A stretch of 64,000 nucleotides of DNA from Achromobacter xylosoxidans (GTDB lineage Bacteria; Pseudomonadota; Gammaproteobacteria; Burkholderiales; Burkholderiaceae_B), in the NCBI RefSeq assembly GCF_002192695.1, contig NZ_MTLG01000122.1:172533-236532 (forward strand), in the 5' to 3' direction. Each line of letters opens with the position of its first letter. Positions within the stretch are counted from its first letter, which is position 1. The notes beneath the pieces were generated by a model. It did no database searches and was not told where the DNA came from. It saw only the letters and a list, made by a program, of their open reading frames with translations. The position numbers and the translations under genes were made by a program. Below are positions 6,334-15,409 of the stretch, in pieces.

Positions 6334-9195
6334 ATGGACGTGACAATACGCATTCGGGGTGCGCGCACCCATAATCTCAAGAACGTCTCGCTCGACCTGC
6401 CGCGCCACAAGCTTGTGGTGGTCACGGGCTTGTCCGGCTCGGGCAAATCCTCGCTGGCCTTCGACACGCTGTACGCGGAGGGCCAACGCCGCTACGTGGA
6501 AAGTCTGTCCGCCTATGCCCGGCAGTTCCTGCAGCTGATGGACAAGCCGGACGTGGACCTGATCGAAGGCCTGTCCCCGGCGATTTCCATCGAGCAGAAG
6601 GCGGCGGGCCACAATCCCCGCTCCACCGTCGGCACCATCACCGAAATCCACGACTACCTGCGCCTCCTGTATGCGCGGGTCGGCACGCCCTACTGCCCCG
6701 ACCACGGCCTGCCGCTGCAGGCGCAAAGCGTCAGCCAGATGGTGGACGCGGTGCTGTCCTGGACGCCCGAAACCCGCCTGGCGGTGCTGGCGCCAATCGC
6801 GCGCGGCAAGAAGGGCAGCTACGAGGACGAGTGCGCCAGCCTGCAGGCGCAGGGCTACGTGCGCCTGCGCGTGGACGGCCAGATGACCGAAATCGACGGC
6901 ATGGCGCCGCTGAAGAAGACCGAGAAGCACGACATCGACGTCGTCATCGACCGGCTGCGCATCAAGCCCGAGAGCAAGCAGCGCCTGGCGGAAAGCTTCG
7001 AGACCGCGCTACAGCTGGCCGAGGGGCGCGCCCTGGCGCTGGACATGGACAGCGGCCGCGAGCAGGTCTTCTCCAGCCGCTACGCCTGCCCGGTATGCAG
7101 CCACAGCCTGCCCGAGCTGGAGCCGCGCCTGTTCAGCTTCAACAACCCCATGGGCGCCTGCCCCAGCTGCGACGGCATCGGCCAGGTCGGCTTCTTCGAC
7201 CCCAAGCGCGTGGTCGCCTTCCCGGAGCTGAGCCTGGCGGCCGGCGCCATCCGCGGCTGGGACCGCCGCAACGCCTTCACCCATTCGCTGCTGACCAGCC
7301 TGGCGGCGCACTACGAGTTCGACATCGAGGCGCCCTTCGAGGAACTGCCCGAGGCGCTGCGCGACAAGGTGCTGTACGGCTCCGGCGACGAAGAGATCTC
7401 GTTCCTCTACCTGAACGAAAAGGGCCGCAGCACGGTCAAGCGCCACACGTTCGAAGGCGTGATCCCGAACCTGGAGCGCCGCTGGCGCGAAACCGATTCG
7501 GCCACGGTGCGCGAAGAACTCGGCAAGTACCGCAATATCAAGACCTGCCCGGACTGCGGCGGCTCGCGCCTGCGGCCCGAGGCCCGCAACGTACTGATCG
7601 GCCAGGATCCGCGCGGCGGCGAACGCCACGGCCAGGCCATCTACGAGGTCGAGGCCATGCCGCTGTCGACCTGCCTGACCTGGTTCCGCGACCTGAGCCT
7701 GACGGGCGCCAAGCAGGAAATCGCGCAGCGCATCGTGCGCGAGATCGAGGCGCGCCTGAGCTTCCTGAACAACGTGGGGCTGAACTACCTGTCGCTGGAC
7801 CGCAGCGCCGACACCATCTCGGGTGGCGAAGCCCAGCGCATCCGCCTGGCCAGCCAGATCGGCTCGGGCCTGACCGGCGTGATGTACGTGCTGGATGAGC
7901 CCTCCATCGGCCTGCACCAGCGCGACAACGACCGCCTGATCGGCACGCTGCAGCACCTGCGCGACCTCGGCAACAGCGTCATCGTGGTGGAACACGACGA
8001 AGACATGATCCGTATGGCCGACTGGGTCGTCGACATGGGGCCGGGCGCGGGCGAGCACGGCGGCCAGGTCGTAGCGCAGGGCGACCCGGAAACCGTGCAG
8101 CGCGATCCCCAGTCGCTGACCGGCCAGTACCTGAGCGGCGCGCGCGCCATCGCCATTCCGCAGCGGCGGCCCGTCAACGAGGAGCTGTCCTGGCTGACCC
8201 TGACGGGCGCCAGCGGCAACAACCTGAAGAACGTGGACCTGCGCATCCCCGCGGGCCGGCTGGTGTGCGTGACTGGCGTGTCCGGTTCGGGCAAGTCCAC
8301 GCTGGTCAACGACACGCTGGCGGTCGCCGTGTCGCGCCAGCTGCATCATGCGCAGAGCGAGCCCGCCCCCTACGTGTCGATGCTGGGGCTGGAGAACTTC
8401 GACAAGATCATCAGCGTGGACCAGAGCCCCATCGGCCGCACGCCGCGCAGCAATCCCGCGACCTACACGGGCCTGTTCACGCCGATCCGCGAACTCTTCG
8501 CCGGCGTGCCGGAGGCGCGCACCCGCGGCTACGATCCGGGGCGCTTCAGCTTCAACGTCAAGGGCGGGCGCTGCGAAGCCTGCCAGGGCGACGGCGTGGT
8601 CAAGGTCGAGATGCACTTCCTGCCCGACATGTACGTGCCTTGCGACGTCTGCCACGGCAAGCGCTACAACCGCGAAACGCTGGAGATCCGCTATCGCGGC
8701 CGCAACATCAGCGAGGTGCTGGACCTGACGGTCGAGCAGGCGCTGGAATACTTCGAGTCCGTGCCGGCCATCGCCCGCAAGCTGCACACGCTGATCGACG
8801 TGGGCCTGTCCTACATCCGGCTGGGCCAGAGCGCGACCACTCTGTCGGGCGGTGAAGCGCAGCGCGTGAAGCTGTCGCAGGAACTGTCGCGGCGCAGCAC
8901 CGGCCGCACGCTCTACATCCTGGACGAGCCCACCACGGGCCTGCACTTCCGCGACATCGAGCTGCTGCTGCAGGTGCTGAACCAGCTGGTCGACAGCGGC
9001 AATACGGTGCTGATCATCGAGCACAACCTGGACGTCATCAAGACCGCGGACTGGGTGGTCGACATGGGTCCCGAAGGCGGCGACGGCGGCGGCCGCGTGG
9101 TGGCGCAAGGCACGCCGGAAGACGTGGCCGATACGCCCGCCAGCCACACCGGACAGTATCTGGGCAAGCTGCTGCGCCGCAGCTCGGGCGCCTGA
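6334..9195 (+). CDS. uvrA: Excinuclease ABC subunit UvrA
   Basis: The damage-recognition ATPase of nucleotide excision repair, acting in the cytoplasm as a dimer with UvrB. At 953 residues it has the usual two ABC-type modules: Walker A GLSGSGKSS near residue 32 and GVSGSGKST near 648, signatures SGGEAQRIRL near 496 and SGGEAQRVKL near 839, and LDEPSIGLHQ / LDEPTTGLHF Walker B regions. Zinc-binding cysteines appear at CPVC...CPSC (from about 252) and CEAC...CDVC (from about 747). The long open frame on the opposite strand is a GC shadow. No clear LexA site was found upstream. Confidence 0.98.
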   Translation: MDVTIRIRGARTHNLKNVSLDLPRHKLVVVTGLSGSGKSSLAFDTLYAEGQRRYVESLSAYARQFLQLMDKPDVDLIEGLSPAISIEQKAAGHNPRSTVGTITEIHDYLRLLYARVGTPYCPDHGLPLQAQSVSQMVDAVLSWTPETRLAVLAPIARGKKGSYEDECASLQAQGYVRLRVDGQMTEIDGMAPLKKTEKHDIDVVIDRLRIKPESKQRLAESFETALQLAEGRALALDMDSGREQVFSSRYACPVCSHSLPELEPRLFSFNNPMGACPSCDGIGQVGFFDPKRVVAFPELSLAAGAIRGWDRRNAFTHSLLTSLAAHYEFDIEAPFEELPEALRDKVLYGSGDEEISFLYLNEKGRSTVKRHTFEGVIPNLERRWRETDSATVREELGKYRNIKTCPDCGGSRLRPEARNVLIGQDPRGGERHGQAIYEVEAMPLSTCLTWFRDLSLTGAKQEIAQRIVREIEARLSFLNNVGLNYLSLDRSADTISGGEAQRIRLASQIGSGLTGVMYVLDEPSIGLHQRDNDRLIGTLQHLRDLGNSVIVVEHDEDMIRMADWVVDMGPGAGEHGGQVVAQGDPETVQRDPQSLTGQYLSGARAIAIPQRRPVNEELSWLTLTGASGNNLKNVDLRIPAGRLVCVTGVSGSGKSTLVNDTLAVAVSRQLHHAQSEPAPYVSMLGLENFDKIISVDQSPIGRTPRSNPATYTGLFTPIRELFAGVPEARTRGYDPGRFSFNVKGGRCEACQGDGVVKVEMHFLPDMYVPCDVCHGKRYNRETLEIRYRGRNISEVLDLTVEQALEYFESVPAIARKLHTLIDVGLSYIRLGQSATTLSGGEAQRVKLSQELSRRSTGRTLYILDEPTTGLHFRDIELLLQVLNQLVDSGNTVLIIEHNLDVIKTADWVVDMGPEGGDGGGRVVAQGTPEDVADTPASHTGQYLGKLLRRSSGA

Positions 9196-9228
9196 ACCAT
9201 CACATCAACGGTTAGAGAGGATCGTCGC

Positions 9229-9891
9229 ATGTACACCTTGATCATCGGCAACAAGAACTACTCGTCCTGGTCCCTGCGCCCCTGGATCGCCCTGCGCGTG
9301 GCGGGCATTCCGTTTACCGAGCAAAAGCTCGGCTTTTTCACCGAGGAATTCTCGCGCCGCGTCAACGCCGTATCGCCGGCGGGCCTGGTGCCGGTGCTGC
9401 TGGATGGCGAATTCGCGGTTTGGGACACGCTGGCGATCTGCGAATACCTGGCCGAGCGCCATCCCGAAGCCCGCCTGTGGCCGCAAGCTCCCAAGGCACG
9501 CGCCCGCGCGCGCTCGCTTACCGCGCAGATGCACAGCGGCTTTGGCGCGCTGCGCCAGGCGCTGCCCATGAACGTGGAGGCGCGGCTACCCGGCATCGCG
9601 TTCCCCGAGGCGGCGCAACAGGACATCTCGCGCCTGCAGGCCATCTGGCATGACACGCGCGCGGAATTCGGCCAGGGCGGACCGTTCCTGTTCGGCGACT
9701 TCTCAATCGCCGACGCTTTCTTCGCACCGGTGGTCTCGCGCTTCAACACCTATGGCATCGCGGCGGCGGGCCCGGTGCGCAGCTACATGGACGCGGTGCT
9801 GGCGCTGCCCGCCATGCAGGAATGGACCCGCGACGCGCTGGCCGAAGCCACCTTCGTGCCCGAGGACGAGCCCTACCGCAAGCACCGCTGA
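9229..9891 (+). CDS. Glutathione S-transferase family protein
   Basis: A 220-residue cytosolic protein with an N-terminal thioredoxin-like GST domain beginning YTLIIGNKNYSSWSLRPW, in which the Ser/Tyr cluster occupies the glutathione-activating position. The cis-proline segment GLVPVLLDG and the WDTLAICEYL motif that binds the gamma-glutamyl group follow, then a helical C-terminal domain with SIADAFFAPV. It resembles the YfcF-type group. It probably conjugates or reduces electrophiles with glutathione; the substrate is unknown. The gene lies 33 bases after uvrA and has its own ribosome site (GAGAGGA), so it may be cotranscribed with uvrA. Confidence 0.9.
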   Translation: MYTLIIGNKNYSSWSLRPWIALRVAGIPFTEQKLGFFTEEFSRRVNAVSPAGLVPVLLDGEFAVWDTLAICEYLAERHPEARLWPQAPKARARARSLTAQMHSGFGALRQALPMNVEARLPGIAFPEAAQQDISRLQAIWHDTRAEFGQGGPFLFGDFSIADAFFAPVVSRFNTYGIAAAGPVRSYMDAVLALPAMQEWTRDALAEATFVPEDEPYRKHR

Positions 9892-9898
9892 CGCGCGT

Positions 9899-10801
9899 TC
9901 AATCGCGCAGGCGCTGGGCCACGAACTCACGCACCAGCGCCATCGCCGGCGCCTCGGTGCGGCCCGTCAGCGTCACCATCGCAAAGAGCGCGTGGCTGCG
10001 TAGCGGCGGGTCGGTGGACAACTCGGTCAATTCGCCTGCGGCGATGCCGACCCGCGCCGCGCCCACGATGCCCAGGAACACCGCGTCCGACACGCGCACC
10101 GCTTCCAGCACGCTGCCGATTTCATCGCAGCGCAGGCGCATCGAGGTCTGCGGGTCGGCCTCGATGCCGAAATGGTCGACCACGATGCGCACGGTATCGG
10201 CCGCCAGAAACGTGGACGCCAGGGGATAGGCCGCCACCTCCGCGAAGCGCGCCGGCCGTCCCGTCTGCGCCAGCGGATGGCCGCGGCGGCAGATGAATCC
10301 CGCGCGCATTTCCGAAATGGGTTCGATGCGCAGGTCAGCCGCCGGCACGATGCCGCGCGTATCGACCACCAGCGCATCCAGGCGCCGCTGGCGCAGCAGC
10401 GCCAGATGGGCCTCCGGCGAACCGCGCATCACGTCCAGCTTCAATTGCGGATAGTGCTGCGCCACGTGCGCCAGCAGCGGCGTCATGAGCATGACGCCCG
10501 GCCCCGACCCCAGCCCGATGCTGATGCTGCCCTGGTCTCCCTGGGTCAGCAGTTCCGCGCTGCGGCGCAGCTCGCCGGATTCGAACAGGATGCGCCGCGC
10601 GCGGCTGGCGACCGTCAGCCCCAGCGGTGTCAGTTCCGTGCGCTTGCCCATGCGGTCCAGCAGCCGCGCCCCCAGGTCATCTTCCAGCAGACGGATGCTG
10701 CGGCTGAGCGCCGACTGGGTCAGATGCAGGTGTTCGGCTGCGCGGCTGAAGGAACCTGCCTCGGCTACCGCCAGCAGATGTTCGAGCTGCTTGAGATTCA
10801 T
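9899..10801 (-). CDS. LysR-family transcriptional regulator
   Basis: A 300-residue DNA-binding regulator. The N-terminal winged helix-turn-helix is typical: MNLKQLEHLLAVAEAGSFSRAAEHLHLTQSALSRSIRLLE. The rest is the periplasmic-binding-protein-like effector domain (about residues 90-295). It is divergent from the Bug binding protein gene at 10924, with a 122-base AT-rich gap between them, the standard layout for a LysR regulator controlling the divergent operon and itself. Its inducer is probably the compound handled by the neighbouring binding protein and amidohydrolase; this is inferred from position. Confidence 0.93.
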   Translation of the reverse strand: MNLKQLEHLLAVAEAGSFSRAAEHLHLTQSALSRSIRLLEDDLGARLLDRMGKRTELTPLGLTVASRARRILFESGELRRSAELLTQGDQGSISIGLGSGPGVMLMTPLLAHVAQHYPQLKLDVMRGSPEAHLALLRQRRLDALVVDTRGIVPAADLRIEPISEMRAGFICRRGHPLAQTGRPARFAEVAAYPLASTFLAADTVRIVVDHFGIEADPQTSMRLRCDEIGSVLEAVRVSDAVFLGIVGAARVGIAAGELTELSTDPPLRSHALFAMVTLTGRTEAPAMALVREFVAQRLRD

Positions 10802-10923
10802 GCCCGGGTCCCCGTCTAATTATGAGTTTTTTTTCTAGCTTCCAGAATAACAATTCGTTAGACAACTAGCGAGGCCTGTCCCTAGCATGCGGATCACGAC
10901 TAGATCATTCCAAGGGGAATTTC

Positions 10924-11931
10924 GTGAGCATGCTTTCCAATGGCCTGCGCCTGGCCGGCTGTGCGCTGGCGCTGGGCGCGGCGCTGCTGGCCCAGGGCGC
11001 CCGGGCCGCAGACTATCCCGACCGGCCCGTCATGATGATGGTGCCCTACCCGGCCGGCGGCGCGTCCGATTCCATCGCCCGGGTCGTGGCCTCGCCCGTG
11101 TCCAAGCAGCTGGGGCAGCCGGTGCTGGTGGAAAACCTGGGCGGCGTCAGCGGCGCGCTGGGCGCGCAAAAGGTGCTGGGGGCCAAGGCCGACGGCTACT
11201 ACCTGTTCCAGGGCTCGCCCAACGAACTGATCCTGTCCCCAATTGCCAACCCCGCGGTCAAGCTCAAGAGCGAGGATTTCCGCCTGGTGCAGATGATAGG
11301 CATGGCGCCGCTGGTGATCGTGGCGCGCGCCGACCTGCCCGCCAACAATGCCGACGAACTGGTCACGCTGGCGCGCTCGCGCTCGGCCACGCAGCCGCTG
11401 ACATTCGGCAGCGTGGGCGTGGGTTCGCTGTACCACGTGCTGGGCGAGCACATGGCCCGAACCATCGGCGCCAACATGATGCACGTGCCCTACAAGGGCG
11501 GCGCGCCGCTGATGCAGGACATCGGCGGCGGCCAGGTGGACCTGGCCATCCTGCCGCTGTCGCAGCAGCAGGTGGCGCTGGCCGAGCAGGGCCGCATCAA
11601 GCTGCTGGCCAGCCTGGACCCGCAGCGCAGCCAGCTGCCCGCGCTCAAGAGCGTGCCGTCGGTCAACGAAGGCCAGCTGCTCAAGGGCTTTAACTTCACC
11701 ACCTGGACCGGCTACTTCGTCAAGCGCGACACGCCGCAAGACGTGGTGTCGCGGCTGAATGCCGCGCTCAACGCCGCCATGCAGGATCCCGCGGTGAAGG
11801 ACAGCCTGGCGCACCAGAACATCGAAGTTTCCGCCCCCATGAGCGCGGAACAGGCCGACGCCATGTACCGCGCCGAGACCGAGCGCTTCCGCGAAATCTC
11901 CAGCCACGTAAAACTGGCAGGCAACCCGTGA
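10924..11931 (+). CDS. Bug-family tripartite tricarboxylate transporter substrate-binding protein
   Basis: A 335-residue periplasmic binding protein with a signal peptide ending ARA (about residue 28). The mature start DYPDRPVMMMVPYPAGGASD is the hallmark of the Bug (TctC) family, which is greatly expanded in Bordetella and relatives and binds carboxylates or amides. The GTG at 10924 is chosen because AGGGG lies 6 bases upstream; an ATG two codons later is possible. The stop codon overlaps the start of the next gene by four bases (GTGA). No TctA/TctB membrane genes are adjacent, so the membrane partners must be elsewhere. Confidence 0.92.
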   Translation: MSMLSNGLRLAGCALALGAALLAQGARAADYPDRPVMMMVPYPAGGASDSIARVVASPVSKQLGQPVLVENLGGVSGALGAQKVLGAKADGYYLFQGSPNELILSPIANPAVKLKSEDFRLVQMIGMAPLVIVARADLPANNADELVTLARSRSATQPLTFGSVGVGSLYHVLGEHMARTIGANMMHVPYKGGAPLMQDIGGGQVDLAILPLSQQQVALAEQGRIKLLASLDPQRSQLPALKSVPSVNEGQLLKGFNFTTWTGYFVKRDTPQDVVSRLNAALNAAMQDPAVKDSLAHQNIEVSAPMSAEQADAMYRAETERFREISSHVKLAGNP

Positions 11932-13148
11932 CCCGATTCCAGGACCACTCCGACATGCATCCCGTTCTGCAGGCCATGACCGCCCAGGCCGACGAATTCG
12001 TCTCGATCCGCCGCGACATCCACCGCCACCCCGAACTCGGCTTCCAGGAATTCCGCACCAGCGACCTGGTGGCGCAGTGCCTGACGCAATGGGGTTATGA
12101 AGTGGAACGCGGCCTGGGCGGCACCGGCGTGGTCGGGCAACTGCGTCGCGGCAGCGGCGCCAAGCGCCTGGGCCTGCGCGCCGACATGGACGCGCTGCCC
12201 ATCCAGGAAGCGACCGGCCTGGAGCACGCCAGCTGCAACGAAGGCATCATGCACGCCTGCGGCCACGACGGCCACACCGCCATGCTGCTGGCGGCGGCGC
12301 ACCATCTGGCCAGGCATGGCGACTTCGACGGCACGCTCAACCTGATCTTCCAGCCCGCCGAGGAAGGCCTGGGCGGCGCCAAGCGCATGATGGAGGACGG
12401 GCTGTTCCGCAAGTATCCCTGCGACGCCATCTTCGCCATGCACAACATGCCGGGCCATCCGCAAGGCCGCCTGCTGCTGCGCGACGGCGCCGCCATGGCT
12501 TCTTCGGACAACGTCACCATCGTGCTGGAAGGCGTGGGCGGACACGGCGCGATGCCGCATTGCGCCGCCGATCCGGTGGTGGCCGGCGCGGCCATCGTGC
12601 TGGGCCTGCAAAGCATCGTCGCGCGCAACATCGATCCCCTGCACATGGCGGTGATCACGGTCGGCGCATTCAACGCGGGTAAAGCCAACAACGTCATCCC
12701 CCAGACCGCCACGCTGAAACTCAGCGTGCGCGCGCTGGACCGCGGCGTGCGCGACACGCTGCAAGCCCGCATCACGGAGCTGGTCCATAGCCAGGCGGCC
12801 AGCTATCAGGTGCGCGCCACCATCGACTACGGCCGCGGCTATCCCGTGCTGGTGAACACCCGCGAAGAAACCGATTTCGCGCGCCAGGTGGCGGTGGAAC
12901 TGGTGGGCGCCGACCAGGTGGAGCCCCAGACCCGGGCGCTGACGGGCAGCGAGGACTTCGCCTTCATGCTGGAAGAGGTGCCCGGTTCCTACCTGCTGGT
13001 GGGCAACGGCGATGGCTCGGCTGAGGGTTTCAACAGCGGGCACGGCGCCTGCATGGTGCACAACCCGGGCTATGACTTCAACGACCACAGCCTGCCCGTG
13101 GGCGCGGCCTATTGGGTGCTGCTGACGCAGCGCTATCTGGCGGGCTGA
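11928..13148 (+). CDS. M20 family amidohydrolase (hippurate hydrolase-like)
   Basis: A 406-residue metal-dependent amidohydrolase, probably cytosolic. The binuclear metal ligands are visible in HRHPELGFQE, RADMDALP, HACGHDGH (around residue 105) and PAEEGLGG; the dimerisation domain starts near SSDNVTIVLEGVGGHGAMPH and the C-terminal segment GSEDFAFML supplies the last ligand region. Such enzymes cleave N-acyl amino acids, hippurate or indole-acetyl amino acids. Translation is coupled to the upstream Bug protein by a GTGA overlap, implying that the binding protein delivers the amide it hydrolyses. The exact substrate is not known. Confidence 0.9.
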   Translation: MTRFQDHSDMHPVLQAMTAQADEFVSIRRDIHRHPELGFQEFRTSDLVAQCLTQWGYEVERGLGGTGVVGQLRRGSGAKRLGLRADMDALPIQEATGLEHASCNEGIMHACGHDGHTAMLLAAAHHLARHGDFDGTLNLIFQPAEEGLGGAKRMMEDGLFRKYPCDAIFAMHNMPGHPQGRLLLRDGAAMASSDNVTIVLEGVGGHGAMPHCAADPVVAGAAIVLGLQSIVARNIDPLHMAVITVGAFNAGKANNVIPQTATLKLSVRALDRGVRDTLQARITELVHSQAASYQVRATIDYGRGYPVLVNTREETDFARQVAVELVGADQVEPQTRALTGSEDFAFMLEEVPGSYLLVGNGDGSAEGFNSGHGACMVHNPGYDFNDHSLPVGAAYWVLLTQRYLAG

Positions 13149-13161
13149 AGCCGCGGCGTAA

Positions 13162-13187
13162 GCCTGAGGCCCGCGCGGGCCTCAGGC
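13162..13187. terminator. Hairpin between convergent amidohydrolase and dgt
   Basis: GCCTGAGGCCCG and CGGGCCTCAGGC form a perfect 12-bp stem separated by two bases. It overlaps the last codons of dgt (stop at 13182-13184). There is no long T tract, but the stem is very stable and lies between two convergent genes, so it may act in both directions. Confidence 0.5.
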
Positions 13188-14330
13188 CATCTCGAACAGG
13201 CGCCGGTGTTCGCGGATGGCGTAGCGGTCGGTCATGCCGGCGATGTAGTCGGCGATGGCGCGAGCCTGCTCATTGAACGCCGGCCGGCGGTAGTCCGGCG
13301 GCAAGAGGCGCGGATCGTCCAGGAATGCGGCGAACAGCTCGCGCACGATGCGCCGCGCCTTGGTCGTCATGCGCAGCACGCGGTAGTGGCGGTACAGGTT
13401 GTCGAAGAGGAATTTCTTCAGCTCGTCGGCCTCGCGCCGGATCTCGGGCGAGAACGTCGCCAGCGGCGGCGCGCGGCGCACGTCATCGACGGTGGCGGGC
13501 GCGAACTCGCGGATGCGCGAAAGCGAGGTCCGCGTCAGGTCCACGATCAGCGTATTGATCATGCGGCGTATGGTTTCCGCCACGGCGCGGCGCGCAGCCA
13601 GGCCGGGATAGCTTTCCAGCACATGGGCGTGATGGCGCTCGAAGATCGACACTTCCTTCAGCTGTTCCAGCGTGATCAGGCCCGACCGCAGGCCGTCGTC
13701 GATGTCGTGGTTGTTGTAGGCGACTTCATCCGCCAGGTTGGCCAGCTGCGCCTCCAGCGAGGGCTGGGTGCGGTCCAGGAAGCGCTGGCCCACGTCTCCC
13801 AGCTGGCGCGCATGCGCGGCCGAGCAGTGCTTCAGGATGCCTTCCCGCGTTTCGAAGCACAGGTTCAGGCCGTTGAAGTCCGCGTAGCGTTCTTCCAGTT
13901 CGTCCACCACCCGCAGGCTTTGCAGGTTGTGCTCGAAGCCGCCGGCCTCGGGCGCCAGTTCCCGCATGCAGGCGTTGAGCTCGTCCTGCCCGGCATGGCC
14001 GAACGGCGTGTGGCCCAGGTCGTGCGCCAGCGAGATGGCTTCGGTCAGGTCTTCGGACAGGCCCAGGCTGCGCGCCAGCGTGCGCGCGATCTGCGCCACT
14101 TCCAGGCTGTGGGTCAGGCGGGTGCGGAACAGGTCGCCTTCGTGGTTCACGAAGACCTGGGTCTTGTACTCCAGGCGACGGAAGGCGCCGGAATGGACGA
14201 TGCGATCGCGGTCGCGTTGGAACTCGGTCCGATTTTCTGGCGGCGGCTCGGCATAGGTCCGTCCGCGCGATTGAGACGGGTGGGATGCATAGGAAGCCAG
14301 TTCTTTCATCTGCAACGCCGTCTCCATCAT
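13182..14330 (-). CDS. dgt: Deoxyguanosinetriphosphate triphosphohydrolase-like protein
   Basis: A 382-residue HD-domain phosphohydrolase that removes triphosphate from dGTP or other dNTPs and so tunes nucleotide pools. The metal site is built from HSLEVAQIARTLA and the HD pair in LAHDLGHTPFGHAG (around residue 107); a further Asp is in DEVAYNNHDIDDGL. Length and the N-terminal signature RTEFQRDRDRIVHSGAFRRL fit the dGTPase type-2 group rather than the longer E. coli Dgt. It lies 2 bases after aroB and is in the same transcript as aroK-aroB, a common betaproteobacterial arrangement. Confidence 0.92.
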   Translation of the reverse strand: MMETALQMKELASYASHPSQSRGRTYAEPPPENRTEFQRDRDRIVHSGAFRRLEYKTQVFVNHEGDLFRTRLTHSLEVAQIARTLARSLGLSEDLTEAISLAHDLGHTPFGHAGQDELNACMRELAPEAGGFEHNLQSLRVVDELEERYADFNGLNLCFETREGILKHCSAAHARQLGDVGQRFLDRTQPSLEAQLANLADEVAYNNHDIDDGLRSGLITLEQLKEVSIFERHHAHVLESYPGLAARRAVAETIRRMINTLIVDLTRTSLSRIREFAPATVDDVRRAPPLATFSPEIRREADELKKFLFDNLYRHYRVLRMTTKARRIVRELFAAFLDDPRLLPPDYRRPAFNEQARAIADYIAGMTDRYAIREHRRLFEMA

Positions 14331-14332
14331 GG

Positions 14333-15409
14333 CTATTGGGTCGTGCGGGCCAGGACGGCGCGCACGGCGTCGTCGGGAGCCGCGCGCATCATGGCCTCGC
14401 CGATGCGGGTCATGAGCACGTAGCGGATCGAGCCGCCTTCGGTCTTCTTGTCGACCTGCATCAGGTCCAGCCAGCGGTCGGCGCCCAGGTCAGGAGCCAC
14501 CACGGGACAGCCGATGGCGGTCACCAGCGCGCGCACGCGCTCCACGTCGGCGCGCTCAAGGCCCGCGACGTCGGCCGACAGCTCAGCCGCTTGCACCATG
14601 CCGCAACCCACGGCTTCGCCATGCAGCCAGGCGCCGTAGCCCAGGCCGGATTCGATGGCGTGGCCGAAGGTGTGGCCCAGGTTCAGGATGGCGCGCAGGC
14701 CGGACTCGCGCTCGTCCTTGCCCACCACCTGCGCCTTCAATTCGCACGAACGGCGGATGGCGTAGGCCACCGCGTCCGGGTCCAGCGCGCGCAGCTTCTG
14801 CGCGTTTTCCTCGCACCAGGACCAGAAGTCCGGATCCAGGATCAGGCCGTACTTGATCACTTCGGCCAGGCCCGCGGACACCTCGCGCGCCGGCAGCGTG
14901 TTCAGCACGTCGGTGTCGATCTCGACGGCGACCGGCTGGTAGAACGCGCCGATCATGTTCTTGCCCAGCGGATGGTTGACGGCGGTCTTGCCGCCCACCG
15001 ACGAATCGACCTGCGACAGCAGGGTCGTGGGCACCTGCAGGAAGCGCACGCCGCGCATGTAGACCGCGGCCGCGAAGCCGGTCATGTCGCCGATGACGCC
15101 GCCGCCCAGCGCCACCAGCACGCAGCGGCGGTCCAGGCGGTTGCCCAGCAGCGCGTCGAAGATCAGGTTCAGCGACTGCCAGTCCTTGTAGGCCTCGCCG
15201 TCGGGCAGTTCGATGCGCAGCACCCGCTTGCCGGTCCGGGCGAGCGCCGCCTCGGCGCGCTCGCCGTACAGGGCGGCGACGGTCGGGTTGGTCACCACGG
15301 CGATCGCGGTGGCGTCGGCGGGGATGCACTGGTCCAGGGCGTCCAGCCGGCCGGGGCCGATATGGATCGGGTAGGCTCCGCCCGGGGTGTCGACGTGTAC
15401 TACGTTCAT
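14333..15409 (-). CDS. aroB: 3-dehydroquinate synthase
   Basis: This 358-residue cytosolic enzyme carries out the second step of the shikimate pathway, converting DAHP to 3-dehydroquinate with NAD+ and a divalent metal. The nucleotide-binding motif GGGVIGDMTGFAA and the active-site stretch VPTTLLSQVDSSVGGKTAVN are intact, as are the metal ligand regions HGEAVGCGM and LGHTFGHAIE. The start codon overlaps the stop of aroK (ATGA), so the two consecutive pathway enzymes are translationally coupled. Confidence 0.97.
   Translation of the reverse strand: MNVVHVDTPGGAYPIHIGPGRLDALDQCIPADATAIAVVTNPTVAALYGERAEAALARTGKRVLRIELPDGEAYKDWQSLNLIFDALLGNRLDRRCVLVALGGGVIGDMTGFAAAVYMRGVRFLQVPTTLLSQVDSSVGGKTAVNHPLGKNMIGAFYQPVAVEIDTDVLNTLPAREVSAGLAEVIKYGLILDPDFWSWCEENAQKLRALDPDAVAYAIRRSCELKAQVVGKDERESGLRAILNLGHTFGHAIESGLGYGAWLHGEAVGCGMVQAAELSADVAGLERADVERVRALVTAIGCPVVAPDLGADRWLDLMQVDKKTEGGSIRYVLMTRIGEAMMRAAPDDAVRAVLARTTQ

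Noticed and set aside
7009..9147. A 712-codon open frame antisense to uvrA
   Set aside because: It has the His/Gln/Arg/Ala-rich composition of a shadow frame in GC-rich DNA and no domain; uvrA on the other strand is unambiguous.
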